DNA from: Saprospiraceae bacterium
GTDB taxonomy: Bacteria; Bacteroidota; Bacteroidia; Chitinophagales; Saprospiraceae
Direction of reading: 5' to 3'
DNA: 30,104 nt
NCBI GenBank assembly: GCA_016717105.1
Contig: JADKGF010000042.1
Location: 1 to 30,104, forward strand
Shown: positions 9,268 through 17,761 of the stretch, piece after piece
Layout: each line of letters begins with the position of its first letter
Numbering within the stretch: position 1 is the first letter of the stretch
Notes under the pieces: model-generated
The model's database searches: none
Seen by the model: only the letters and a program-made list of their open reading frames with translations
What the model was told of the DNA's origin: nothing
Program-made: the position numbers and the translations under genes

Positions 9268-9718
9268 ACAGCAAGACCATTTTGATATGCGGAATATTAT
9301 CTTCAAGATAAGCCATATCTATATCTACAAATCCAAACGATTCATAAAATTTCTTCAAATACGTCTGAGCTCCTATTTTTATGGGGTAGCCAGGATATAA
9401 TTCCCTTATTTTTGTTATTGATATTGACATCAATTCTTTACCATATCCTTTGCCTCGCACTTCGGCACTATTGATGACTCTGCCTATAGACACAAACCCT
9501 TGGTATGATATGCCTTCAGGCAAAAGTCTTGTATAGCAATGCAGATTTTGATTATCGTCGATGCCCATGACATGATATCCATGAAGATCCTTGCCATCAG
9601 CGTCTAGATAAGGACAATTTTGCTCTACGACAAAAACTTCTTGTCTCAACTTCATGATTTTGTATAACTCAAAAACAGTAAGATCATTAAAATGCTTTAT
9701 TGAATATCTCAGACTCAT
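9266..9718 (-). CDS. elaA: GNAT-family N-acetyltransferase, ElaA type
   Basis: 150 residues, the normal ElaA size. KLRQEVFVVEQNCPYLDADGKDLHGYH is diagnostic of the ElaA subgroup of GNAT acetyltransferases. The acetyl-CoA-binding motif VRGKGYGKEL sits at about residue 88, and AQTYLKKFYESFGF follows as usual. It would transfer an acetyl group from acetyl-CoA to an amine; the physiological substrate of ElaA is not established. Its ATG overlaps the stop of the upstream gene by four bases (ATGA), so the two are translationally coupled. It is the last gene of the operon before the terminator. Confidence 0.85.
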   Translation of the reverse strand: MSLRYSIKHFNDLTVFELYKIMKLRQEVFVVEQNCPYLDADGKDLHGYHVMGIDDNQNLHCYTRLLPEGISYQGFVSIGRVINSAEVRGKGYGKELMSISITKIRELYPGYPIKIGAQTYLKKFYESFGFVDIDMAYLEDNIPHIKMVLL

Positions 9719-10641
9719 CTGGCTCTTTTTCTCTTGTACTGAAATGAAGCCTTACATCCTATATGTTCGCCAGTAGCATCTGATAGTTCTTCAAACTGGA
9801 AACATTCAAGATCATTGGTATAAAAGATATGATCATAAGGCATTTTTAAAGTGGTAGGATAGACACTCCTGCGACTGTTTTGTAAGCCTGTTTTTGTCCT
9901 GAAAGATAAGATATCATGGGACCAATACACTTGATTGAATTCACCCATTACGATTTGTAAATGCTTTGAGTTTGCTATATATTCTGACATATTTTCAAAC
10001 TGAATTCGGGCTGCTTGTTTTGATTTGGAGTCTAATGCTGGTGTGAAAAAAGTGGAAATTACGGAGACTGTATCCTGACCTAAGAGCAATTTTGTCTCCA
10101 GTTCTGGTATATCTGTGAGTTGGATGATTTTTTGCTCATACAATGGCCGTCTTGCAAAAATTGCCTTTCCAAAAAAGTCAATTCTTACATTCTGATAGTC
10201 ATGTGGAAATTGATTTTTAAGTAGCAATGGAATAATATTGGCCCAATCGGGCGTATATTCCTGAAAGGAAATCACATCAATCAGCGAATCATTCATAATT
10301 TTGGTTACTGTCTCTACCTCAGTGACCAAGCTTAAATTTATATGTGCAACAGTTATGTTTTCAGTTTTATTTTCTTTTGGATTTTTTAGTTGGCTGTTGG
10401 ATGCATTTTTTAGAAACAATGCAAGAATAGCGGCACACCCAAAACTGGTGTACAATACGATTTTATTGCTTATGATCAATCCCACTATACCCGAAAATAT
10501 CAATAACATGAGAAAATGCACTAGATAATCCTCAATGTTAAAATTGAATTCGATTTGTGGAATGAACACCACAAATAATGTGAATAAGATCACAATTGAT
10601 GCAATAATTCTGTGCCCTGCATTTATAAATCCCTTCATCAT
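9715..10641 (-). CDS. Membrane-anchored endonuclease/exonuclease/phosphatase-family protein
   Basis: 308 residues with three hydrophobic segments (about 11-30, 38-60, 62-80) followed by an EEP (DNase I-like) domain. Visible EEP landmarks are AHINLSL (beta strand with N), SFQEYTPDW (metal-binding E), MGEFNQVYWS (usually GDFN) and PYDHIFYTND. The final GEHIGCKASF stands where SDHxP is usual. Two canonical aspartates are therefore glutamates, which may alter catalysis. The family hydrolyses phosphodiesters or phosphomonoesters in nucleic acids, lipids or sugars; the substrate cannot be read from the sequence. The domain probably faces the periplasm. The gene lies 19 bases after the lamin-tail protein gene and overlaps elaA. 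Confidence 0.75.
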   Translation of the reverse strand: MMKGFINAGHRIIASIVILFTLFVVFIPQIEFNFNIEDYLVHFLMLLIFSGIVGLIISNKIVLYTSFGCAAILALFLKNASNSQLKNPKENKTENITVAHINLSLVTEVETVTKIMNDSLIDVISFQEYTPDWANIIPLLLKNQFPHDYQNVRIDFFGKAIFARRPLYEQKIIQLTDIPELETKLLLGQDTVSVISTFFTPALDSKSKQAARIQFENMSEYIANSKHLQIVMGEFNQVYWSHDILSFRTKTGLQNSRRSVYPTTLKMPYDHIFYTNDLECFQFEELSDATGEHIGCKASFQYKRKRAR

Positions 10642-10660
10642 CTATTAATTCTGTTTTTTT

Positions 10661-12502
10661 TCAGAATTTTTGTGCTGCGACTACCACATGTTTTGATTCG
10701 ATAATATCTCCATCTGTGTGAAATAACTTGCTGTAAACGATGTACATGCCCATTTTAACAATATTGCCTTCTGCATCGATGCCATCCCACTTGATATTTC
10801 CTTCCGTACCTAATAGGAAATTGTTGGTCAGATCATGAACTGGAAATCCCTCTGTATCATAAATTTTTATAGTAGCTAAGTAGCCAGGTTTTGGCAAGTT
10901 ATATTGTAACAATACAAAATCATCCACACTATCTCCATCCGGTGTAAAGACTTTTTTATCCGGTTTAAGTATTTCATTTGTGTTTGGATTACCGCTCGAT
11001 AAGTTGGAATTTTTATAACCTGGTGTAGCGTATTTTACTTGTGATGATGCAGAATGCCAGTTATTGGCATCATTAGTAGAGCCAGACAAAGAGATACGCT
11101 CCAAACTAACACCTTTTGTGAAATCCAATAACTCAAAATGCATACTTTCTGTATAATCAAACGAGTCTAAGGTGATTGCTTGCCCATTTTGATTGGAAAT
11201 GAGTGAAACATTTGCTCCATCTACATTCAATGACGGAAGGATGGCTTCTAAAAATGCTGCAGTATCCGGTGTATTGTACGTTGTTTTTAGAAATCCAGTA
11301 TTTTTTGAAATGGCTAAATATTTGCCTGGATATAGGATTGCTGATGTGTTGATGACTTTACTTTCCGATTTCTGAGCATTTTTTATAATTAGACTGTCCA
11401 ATTTTATAAAACTCGTGGATCTATTATAAATTTCCACAAAATCATCACCACCAATGTATGGATCTGTCAATATTTCTGTAATGACCAATTCGCCTTTTTT
11501 AGGCTTTGCTGCATAAACAAAAGAAATCTGGTGTGCTACCTGATTATTACTTTTATCTTTTAAGTTTTTGATATTCAAAGTGTAATTGATGCCACTTTGG
11601 ATAGATTTTGTATTGTAAAACAAACTTACTTCTTGCGGTTTTGCACTTGCATAAATTATATTGTCAGGATTGCCGAGTAGATTATCCACGGTAAAATTGG
11701 ACACATTTTGGGCAGAAGTTGCTTCAGGTACTTCAGATAATGTAAGTTTTATTTGATGATCATCAATTACCTCTGCACTGAGTACTTTAGGTGCGGATGT
11801 ATCTTTTTCAATGGTTTTTATTGAGATATCGTCAAAAAAGAACTTATCAGTCCTTGTTGCAGTATATTTACAATAAAGGCCGAAATACATAGAATCTTGA
11901 AGTGAAAATCCTTGATCTACAAACTCTAAATCATCTTCATAAATAGTATTGCCACTATAATCTGTAGCCATCAGCCACATACCATCTCTATATATCTTGA
12001 ATCGAACTCTAGCATCTGCTGGATCCCCACTGATGCCACCCATATTTCCTGAAGCCATAAGCTGACTTACACCATTATTTAGCTTCCAAACCTGAATTGC
12101 ATCATTAGATCCATTTTCACCCAGTTTGAGATAAAACCCATTGGCATTGGATTCGATAATATTATCAGTAAAAAGGTAGATTTTGGCAAAATTGTCACCC
12201 GATGGTGCAAATTGAAGTTTAAAATATAAGTCTGCTTGAATACTGTCTTTTGGCACCTTATATTTAGTGTAGATACTTGATTCGCCTGCTGCAGGTGCGG
12301 ACAACTGGAGCTGACCATTTGCATTAATTTTGAAATTGCTTGTATTGCCTTGCCATTTTACAATATTAAAATTTTGGTCATCAAAATCTAATTGTAACTG
12401 ACCTCTCGAAACAAAAGATATACAACCCAAGACCAATATCATAAAATATCTTGTGATCGATAAGGCTCTTTTATTGTATGAAAGTATATCTTTGCGCTTC
12501 AT
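10661..12502 (-). CDS. Secreted lamin-tail-domain protein with gliding/T9SS-type C-terminus
   Basis: I place the start at the ATG at 12502 (about 613 residues) because it gives a normal signal peptide (KRKDILSYNK, hydrophobic core FMILVLGCISFVS, cleavage near RGQ). An upstream in-frame start at 12583 would bury this signal and overlaps the likely promoter. After it come a LamG-like N-terminal domain, a bacterial Ig-like domain starting near SAPKVLSAEVIDDHQ, a lamin-tail domain (GELVITEILTDPYIGGDDFVEIYNR), and a C-terminal FlgD/CHU_C-type Ig domain (FTPDGDSVDDF ... GMYIVYSK). Such a C-terminus commonly serves type IX secretion to the cell surface. Adhesion, or binding of extracellular material, is inferred. 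It is probably the first gene of a three-gene operon. Confidence 0.8.
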   Translation of the reverse strand: MKRKDILSYNKRALSITRYFMILVLGCISFVSRGQLQLDFDDQNFNIVKWQGNTSNFKINANGQLQLSAPAAGESSIYTKYKVPKDSIQADLYFKLQFAPSGDNFAKIYLFTDNIIESNANGFYLKLGENGSNDAIQVWKLNNGVSQLMASGNMGGISGDPADARVRFKIYRDGMWLMATDYSGNTIYEDDLEFVDQGFSLQDSMYFGLYCKYTATRTDKFFFDDISIKTIEKDTSAPKVLSAEVIDDHQIKLTLSEVPEATSAQNVSNFTVDNLLGNPDNIIYASAKPQEVSLFYNTKSIQSGINYTLNIKNLKDKSNNQVAHQISFVYAAKPKKGELVITEILTDPYIGGDDFVEIYNRSTSFIKLDSLIIKNAQKSESKVINTSAILYPGKYLAISKNTGFLKTTYNTPDTAAFLEAILPSLNVDGANVSLISNQNGQAITLDSFDYTESMHFELLDFTKGVSLERISLSGSTNDANNWHSASSQVKYATPGYKNSNLSSGNPNTNEILKPDKKVFTPDGDSVDDFVLLQYNLPKPGYLATIKIYDTEGFPVHDLTNNFLLGTEGNIKWDGIDAEGNIVKMGMYIVYSKLFHTDGDIIESKHVVVAAQKF

Positions 12503-12580
12503 TGTAAAATAAGGTATTAAAGTGAATCTGCTCAACAATGTATTTTTCCTAATTAATGCATGATTTCTAGCATTAAAAAG

Positions 12581-12588
12581 CAAATATA
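12581..12588 (-). promoter_or_regulatory. -7 element TATATTTG for the lamin-tail operon
   Basis: On the minus strand TATATTTG lies 79 bases before the ATG at 12502. It matches TAnnTTTG but has no clear TTG at 19 bases. Its position supports the shorter start, since transcription would begin downstream of the alternative start at 12583. Confidence 0.4.
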
Positions 12589-12643
12589 AATAGTTTGGTC
12601 TGATTTCTGTTATTATAGCGAGTATTAAGATAAAAAAAAAGGT

Positions 12644-13642
12644 ATGAAAGTAGCAGTTGTAGGCGCTACAGGATTGGTTGGTAGAGTGATGAATGAAGTT
12701 TTGGAAGAGTTTGATTTTCCGATAACGGAATATATTCCAGTAGCTTCTGTAGCATCAGTAGGCAAATCTGTATTTTTCAAAGGCAAAGAATATAAGATTG
12801 TCAGTATGGAAGATGCGTTGGCGATGAAACCAGCGATTGCTATATTTTCTGCTGGTGGTACGACATCTTTGGAATTTGCTCCTAAATTTGCTGAAATAGG
12901 CACATTTGTTATTGACAATTCTAGCGCATGGCGGATGGATCCAACAAAAAAATTGATCGTACCCGAGATAAATGCGCACTTACTTACCAAAGATGATAAA
13001 ATCATAGCCAATCCAAACTGCTCTACGATTCAGATGGTCGTAGCGCTGGCACCGATTCACAAGCATTATGGTATAAAAAGATTGGTCATTTCTACCTATC
13101 AGTCATTTACTGGTACTGGAGCAAAAGCAGTGACACAATATGAAACGGAGAAAGCAGGTGGTCAACCTGAAAAGTCTTCAATGGCATATCACTACCAGAT
13201 TTTTGAAAATGCCATACCTCAATGTGATGTTTTTACAGAAAATCTTTACACAAAAGAAGAAATGAAACTGGTCAACGAGACAAAAAAAATTCTTGGTGAT
13301 GATACTTTGCGAATAACTGCCACAGCAGTGCGCATTCCAGTAAACGGTGGTCACTCAGAGTCAGTAAATGTCGAATTATTGCGTCCTTTCGAATTGAAAG
13401 ACGTCAAAAATATCCTAGAAACAGCAGATGGTATTACAGTTTTGGATGATCCTGAAACTTTTAATTATCCTATGCCGTTGTATTGTAAGAATAAAAATGA
13501 AGTTTTTGTGGGTCGGATACGTAGGGATGACTCAGTAGAAAATGGACTTAATCTTTGGATCGTAGCAGATAACCTTCGTAAAGGCGCTGCTACCAATGCT
13601 GTTCAAATTGCACAATATTTAGTCAAGCAACAATTAGTATAG
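12644..13642 (+). CDS. asd: Aspartate-semialdehyde dehydrogenase
   Basis: 332 residues, normal for the family. It reduces aspartyl phosphate to aspartate semialdehyde with NADPH, the branch point to lysine/diaminopimelate, threonine and methionine. The NADP loop is GATGLVGRVM (7-16), the catalytic cysteine is C126 in NPNCSTIQ, SFTGTGAKAV is the phosphate-binding region, and the acid/base histidine is in GGHSESV (about 236). The ending NLWIVADNLRKGAATNAVQIA is diagnostic. It is divergent from the lamin-tail operon. A stretch of nine A's just upstream of the start stands in for a Shine-Dalgarno sequence. Confidence 0.95.
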   Translation: MKVAVVGATGLVGRVMNEVLEEFDFPITEYIPVASVASVGKSVFFKGKEYKIVSMEDALAMKPAIAIFSAGGTTSLEFAPKFAEIGTFVIDNSSAWRMDPTKKLIVPEINAHLLTKDDKIIANPNCSTIQMVVALAPIHKHYGIKRLVISTYQSFTGTGAKAVTQYETEKAGGQPEKSSMAYHYQIFENAIPQCDVFTENLYTKEEMKLVNETKKILGDDTLRITATAVRIPVNGGHSESVNVELLRPFELKDVKNILETADGITVLDDPETFNYPMPLYCKNKNEVFVGRIRRDDSVENGLNLWIVADNLRKGAATNAVQIAQYLVKQQLV

Positions 13643-13698
13643 TTTTTTTAGTTTTTTAATTACATTTAGATTTAAGATTTTATTAATTACATAGTATC

Positions 13699-15213
13699 AT
13701 GAGACGCAAATTAGTACTTTGGGGTGCCAACGAAAAAGATGAGAAAATGCTTGTCGCGCTGGAACTCCTTGAAAAAGAAAATGTGGTAAATATTTACACA
13801 TTTCCTGAAAATGTAGCCACTGAAGACTTTTACAAGATGATGTCAGAAAAATGGAAAGACGATATAGAAGTCGAATTTCCAAATGGGTTTACAAAAATAG
13901 AACGTAAACTTTCGATGACGGACAGCATCCTTCCTGATGAAATCAAAGTGGAAAGACCAGACTTGATCACAAGAGCACAAGCTGAATGGCATGTTGTGGT
14001 TTTATCATCAAAACTTTATGGTCTGTACAAGTCAGAGCTTGAAGAACTCAAGGAAAAAGTAGATGGCTTGAGCGAATACGATAATGTCTTGTGGAATGAA
14101 TTAAGAGAATTTTGGGGAAAGGTCCAAAATCAAGTAAATGATAAAAATCTTTTTAGAGAACATGGTGCTTCTCTGAGAGAAAAGACCAATCAATTATTCG
14201 ATAAATTAAAAGACCTTAAAAAGTCACTCGAAAGCGAATTTGAGGTACAGTCCAAAAAGTATATGGACGATTTCAGACAAGAACTTTCGGAGATCGAAGA
14301 AAAAGTAGAGAAAGGTTTGGGCTTGAGTCCACTATTTGAAGATCTCAAAAAAGTACAAGCAAAAATCAAAGATTTTAAATTTACAAAGGATGATAGGAAT
14401 GAGCTTTGGGATAAAATCGATAGCACATTCAAAAAATTAAAAGAAAAACGGGGCAACGAATCACACCAACATTCAAATAATAATTTGGCCAGATTGGAAG
14501 CCAGATACAATGGTTTGTTGGGTGCCATCCAAAAAATGCAGAAATCCGTTGATTTTGACCAAAAAGATCTTGACTATCAAGTCAAAAAAGTAGGTGATAG
14601 CGACGGGCAGCTTGAATCATTATTGCGTGCTGCAAAAATCAAAATGATCGAAGAGCGACTTAAGTCAAAACAAGAGAAGCTGGATGATATGCAGTTGACC
14701 AAGACTGAAATTGAGTCTAAAATGGAAAAAGAAAAGAAACGTGCTGTAAAGGTCGAAAGGCAGGAAAAATTGGATGAAGCAAAAGAATCAGTAAAACAAA
14801 AGATTGCTGTAGGTATTGCAGAACAATCCAAAGAAATGGATAAAATATCTGATAAACTCGAGAAGGCAGCTACTGAGTTGGCTAGACCGAAGAAATCAGG
14901 TTCATTTATGGATAAATTGTCAGAGTCTGTAGAACAATTGGTAGAGGACGTGGTAGATACAGCCAAAGCCGTTGCCGAAGTGGCGGAGGAAAAATTGGAG
15001 GAATTGATGGAAGCGGCAGAAAATACCGCAGAAAAAGTAGGCGACAAATTCGAAAATATGAAGGATAAAGCCGAAGACCTTGCTGATAAGGCTGAGGATA
15101 AGCTGGAAGATGTCGTCGAAAATGCTTCTGAGTATGTAGGTGACTTAAAGGATAAAGTTGAAACCAAAATAGCTTCCGCAGTTGGAAAATCATCGGATTC
15201 TGAAGAAGAATAA
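13699..15213 (+). CDS. Charged coiled-coil protein of unknown function
   Basis: 504 residues, extremely rich in Lys, Glu and Asp, with no signal peptide or membrane segment, so probably cytoplasmic. Residues 1-110 look globular (RRKLVLWGANEKDEKMLVALEL, FPENVATEDFYKMM, RAQAEWHVVVLSSKLYGLYK). Long heptad-like helices run from about 110 to 390, interrupted by a His/Asn-rich loop near 255. Phrases such as RNELWDKIDSTFKKLKEKR faintly recall DUF349. Residues about 398-504 are short amphipathic repeats (DKAEDLADKAEDKLEDVVENA), like apolipoprotein or LEA proteins, ending in an acidic tail. It follows asd by 57 bases and ends before a strong terminator. I cannot name a function; a scaffold or stress-protective role is speculation. 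Confidence 0.8.
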   Translation: MRRKLVLWGANEKDEKMLVALELLEKENVVNIYTFPENVATEDFYKMMSEKWKDDIEVEFPNGFTKIERKLSMTDSILPDEIKVERPDLITRAQAEWHVVVLSSKLYGLYKSELEELKEKVDGLSEYDNVLWNELREFWGKVQNQVNDKNLFREHGASLREKTNQLFDKLKDLKKSLESEFEVQSKKYMDDFRQELSEIEEKVEKGLGLSPLFEDLKKVQAKIKDFKFTKDDRNELWDKIDSTFKKLKEKRGNESHQHSNNNLARLEARYNGLLGAIQKMQKSVDFDQKDLDYQVKKVGDSDGQLESLLRAAKIKMIEERLKSKQEKLDDMQLTKTEIESKMEKEKKRAVKVERQEKLDEAKESVKQKIAVGIAEQSKEMDKISDKLEKAATELARPKKSGSFMDKLSESVEQLVEDVVDTAKAVAEVAEEKLEELMEAAENTAEKVGDKFENMKDKAEDLADKAEDKLEDVVENASEYVGDLKDKVETKIASAVGKSSDSEEE

Positions 15214-15310
15214 GGTGGTGTATTTCGCACTTTTTGCATAGGATCGTCGTAGTTATAAGACCTTGAGCATGTAGAAAGGTAGCAAAAACATAGTACAAAT
15301 GAAAATACAG

Positions 15311-15352
15311 AGAGCAGATAGCACGATAACAAAGGCTTCTGCTCTTTTTTTA
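15311..15352 (+). terminator. Rho-independent terminator after the coiled-coil gene
   Basis: AGAGCAGA (15311-15318) pairs perfectly with TCTGCTCT (15338-15345) across a 19-base loop and is followed by a run of seven T's. It lies about 100 bases after the coiled-coil gene's stop. Confidence 0.65.
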
Positions 15353-15369
15353 TTTTGGGCAGTATATAT

Positions 15370-15407
15370 AAAAAAAAAGCGGAGTTAAACTTTCGTTCAA
15401 CCTCCGC
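15370..15407 (-). terminator. Orphan minus-strand terminator
   Basis: On the minus strand GCGGAG(G)TTgAAC, loop, GTTtAACTCCGC (15407 to 15379) is followed at once by nine T's, a textbook intrinsic terminator. No minus-strand gene lies upstream of it; radA and the coiled-coil gene are both on the plus strand. Either a short minus-strand RNA starts inside 15410-15560, or it blocks antisense transcription. The rest of the 15214-15542 gap contains no gene that I can support. Confidence 0.6.
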
Positions 15408-15542
15408 ATAACCCCAAAAAACCAATTGAAAACAATTTATTTTTATCCACTTTTGGATTATAATTTGTATTTTTATCAATTTCTACCTATATGACGGTTT
15501 GTAAAATCAATGTCACATTTTTTTTAAAAAAATAATTTTATC

Positions 15543-16913
15543 TTGAAAGTTAAATCAACATTTTTTTGCAGCAATTGCGGATCTGAGTCTCCGAAGTGGA
15601 TTGGCAAATGTCCATCTTGCAATGAGTGGAATACCTATCATGAAGAGGTGATTGAAAAAAAAACCAGCCATGAAGAGAAGTCTGCCGTGTGGAAAGATCA
15701 TAAAATGGAAAAGCCTTTTCCTAAAAAACTGGACGAAGTCTCCTCACTTACAGCAAAAAGAATAAATACTCTGGATGGCGAATTGAACAGAGTTTTAGGT
15801 GGTGGATTGGTGTATGGATCTATTATATTGGTTGGTGGCCAGCCAGGTATCGGAAAATCTACATTGATGCTACAACTTGCACTAAATCAAGGAAGTAAAG
15901 TTCTCTATGTATCTGGTGAAGAAAGCGAAGAGCAAATCAAAATGCGTGCGGACAGAATCGGCAGAAATAATTCGTCTTGTTATATATATACAGATGTGAA
16001 TGTGTCAAATATCCTGAAGGAGGCAAACAAACTTCAACCGGATATTATCATCATTGACTCTATACAGACTTTGGTGAGTCCATATATAGAAAGTACACCT
16101 GGCAGTATCTCTCAAGTGCGCGAATGTACCGGTGAGCTCCAACGATATGCCAAAATCACCAATATCCCGATATTTGTCATCGGCCATATTACCAAAGAAG
16201 GCGGTATCGCTGGACCCAAATTATTGGAACACATCGTGGATGTAGTTTTACAGTTCGAAGGTGACAATCATTATGCATACCGTATCTTGCGTACTATCAA
16301 GAACAGATTTGGAAGCACGGATGAAATCGGTATATACGCGATGGATACTCAAGGGCTTCGGGAGATATCAAATCCTTCCGAATTGCTCATTTCCCCAGAT
16401 GATGATCGCCTGAGTGGTAGCGCCATAGCGGCATCAATAGAGGGATTAAGGCCACTTTTATTGGAAACACAGGCCTTGGTTAGCCCAGCAATTTATGGTA
16501 CACCTCAGCGCTCAGCAACTGGATTTGATTTGCGTAGATTGTCTATGCTGCTTGCCGTCCTTGAAAAAAGGTGTGGCCTAGCTTATGGCCAGAATGACGT
16601 CTTCCTGAATATCGCTGGTGGTATCAAAGTTGCCGATCCATCCATAGATTTGGCGGTAGTGGCCGCACTCATTTCTTCTCTTCAGGATATACATATCAGT
16701 AAAAAAATCTGTTTTGCCGGTGAAGTAGGCCTTTCGGGAGAGATTAGGCCGGTGAGTAGAGTAGATCAGCGGATACAAGAAGCAGGAAGGCTGGGATTTG
16801 ACACGATCTATATTTCAAAATACAAATCAGATGTTTTGGCTAAGAAAAATTATCAAGTGGAAGTCCGCATGTTGTCGCGAATAGATGACTTGTTGAGAGA
16901 AGTCTTTGCATAA
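15543..16913 (+). CDS. radA: DNA repair ATPase RadA
   Basis: 456 residues, as usual for RadA (Sms), a RecA-like ATPase that promotes branch migration during recombinational repair. The N-terminal zinc finger has C9, C12, C23 and C26 (CSNCG ... CPSCN). The Walker A motif GGQPGIGKST is at about 97-106, the RadA signature KNRFG at about 253, and a Lon-protease-like domain without catalysis fills the C-terminus. The start is TTG at 15543: it places the zinc finger at the usual distance, and no ATG is available upstream in frame before the A/T-rich leader. It is followed closely by the DUF393 gene. Confidence 0.94.
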   Translation: MKVKSTFFCSNCGSESPKWIGKCPSCNEWNTYHEEVIEKKTSHEEKSAVWKDHKMEKPFPKKLDEVSSLTAKRINTLDGELNRVLGGGLVYGSIILVGGQPGIGKSTLMLQLALNQGSKVLYVSGEESEEQIKMRADRIGRNNSSCYIYTDVNVSNILKEANKLQPDIIIIDSIQTLVSPYIESTPGSISQVRECTGELQRYAKITNIPIFVIGHITKEGGIAGPKLLEHIVDVVLQFEGDNHYAYRILRTIKNRFGSTDEIGIYAMDTQGLREISNPSELLISPDDDRLSGSAIAASIEGLRPLLLETQALVSPAIYGTPQRSATGFDLRRLSMLLAVLEKRCGLAYGQNDVFLNIAGGIKVADPSIDLAVVAALISSLQDIHISKKICFAGEVGLSGEIRPVSRVDQRIQEAGRLGFDTIYISKYKSDVLAKKNYQVEVRMLSRIDDLLREVFA

Positions 16914-16929
16914 TGTACAATATCATTTG

Positions 16930-17337
16930 ATGCAAATTCACGAAAAAGTATGGGTAAAATCAGAGACAAATCCAGTTATCCTTTATGATGGTGCGTGTTT
17001 GTTTTGTAGTCATTCATTGAAGTGGATCTTACAAAGAGATAAACAGGAAGTATTTTGGTATGGTAGCTTGCAAAACAATGAAAATATAACACAAGGCGAT
17101 CCTGATACGGTTATCTTAGTACAGGATCGAAAGGTCTATTCGAAAAGTACAGCTTTCATCAAAATATTACAAAATTTAGGTGGTTTCTATTCTGTATGCG
17201 CAAGTATCACAATGATGATTCCTTTATGTATCAGAGACTGGGTCTATGATTGGATAGCCAAATATAGACATACTTGGAAAAGGGACACACAAGCATGTGA
17301 ACGATTGGTTTCACAATGGGAAAACAGAATGATTTAG
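16930..17337 (+). CDS. DCC-family (DUF393) thiol-disulfide oxidoreductase-like protein
   Basis: 135 residues from the ATG at 16930; a TTG at 16906, overlapping the radA stop, would add eight residues. The family signature VILYDGACLFCSHSLKWI carries the CxxC-like pair (CLFC) near the N-terminus of a thioredoxin-like fold. DRKVYSKSTAFIKIL and the C-terminal YDWIAKYRH are also typical of DUF393. The biochemical role is not well established; a redox function is the family prediction. The 16-base gap from radA suggests co-transcription. It converges on the FecR-like gene, separated by 16 bases. Confidence 0.82.
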   Translation: MQIHEKVWVKSETNPVILYDGACLFCSHSLKWILQRDKQEVFWYGSLQNNENITQGDPDTVILVQDRKVYSKSTAFIKILQNLGGFYSVCASITMMIPLCIRDWVYDWIAKYRHTWKRDTQACERLVSQWENRMI

Positions 17338-17353
17338 TAATATGAGTAACAAG

Positions 17354-17761
17354 TTACTTAGTAGGCGCAGTGATGATATAACAATCTGGGCAATCGCCAG
17401 GTATCATATCGATAAATCCTTGTGCTTTAAGAGATTGCATGATTTCCAAAAAGGATTGATTCAAATTGACTCTTACTCTTTGGTCTTTGTCATATTTAAA
17501 TTTCTTATCCACTTTGATAGTCTTCTTATTGAGTTTGACCAAATGTCCTTTCAATACAGAATCTAGAGTATAAACAGATCCAGAAACAACTTCAGCAGGT
17601 TTCACTTCTTCTTTTACTTCAGGTTTTGGCTCTACGACTTTAGGCTTTGGTTTTTCGATTTTAGGCTCTGTAACAGGTTCAGCTACGATTACTGGTTCTG
17701 GTTTGTAATTCATATCTGTAAATTGTCCATTTTCATAGACAAATTTATCACCTTGCTTCAA
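17354..17761 (-). CDS. C-terminal part of the FecR-like anti-sigma factor (separate frame)
   Basis: 135 residues opening with KQGDKFVYENGQ, which normally follows the FecR domain inside one protein. It then has a Pro/Glu/Lys-rich linker (about 20-58, PEPVIVAEPVTEPKIEKPKPK) able to span part of the periplasm, and ends in a DUF4974/STN-like domain (VYTLDSVLKGHLVKLNKKTIKV ... CPDCYIITAPTK). In this frame the only start is a TTG overlapping the stop of the upstream frame as TTGA. One extra T in the TTTT run there would join both into a single protein of about 340 residues. I think this is the distal half of one gene, broken by a real or artefactual indel; ribosomal frameshifting or coupling is less likely. 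Confidence 0.65.
   Translation of the reverse strand: MKQGDKFVYENGQFTDMNYKPEPVIVAEPVTEPKIEKPKPKVVEPKPEVKEEVKPAEVVSGSVYTLDSVLKGHLVKLNKKTIKVDKKFKYDKDQRVRVNLNQSFLEIMQSLKAQGFIDMIPGDCPDCYIITAPTK

Noticed and set aside
15434..15446. TTATCCACTT resembling a DnaA box, considered as part of an origin
   Set aside because: A single copy beside radA with no cluster of further boxes, and no dnaA, dnaN or gid gene nearby.
14577..15479. 300-codon serine-rich open frame antisense to the coiled-coil gene
   Set aside because: It mirrors the Lys/Glu/Asp-rich codons of the real gene on the opposite strand, starts in intergenic DNA, spans a terminator and has no domain-like pattern.
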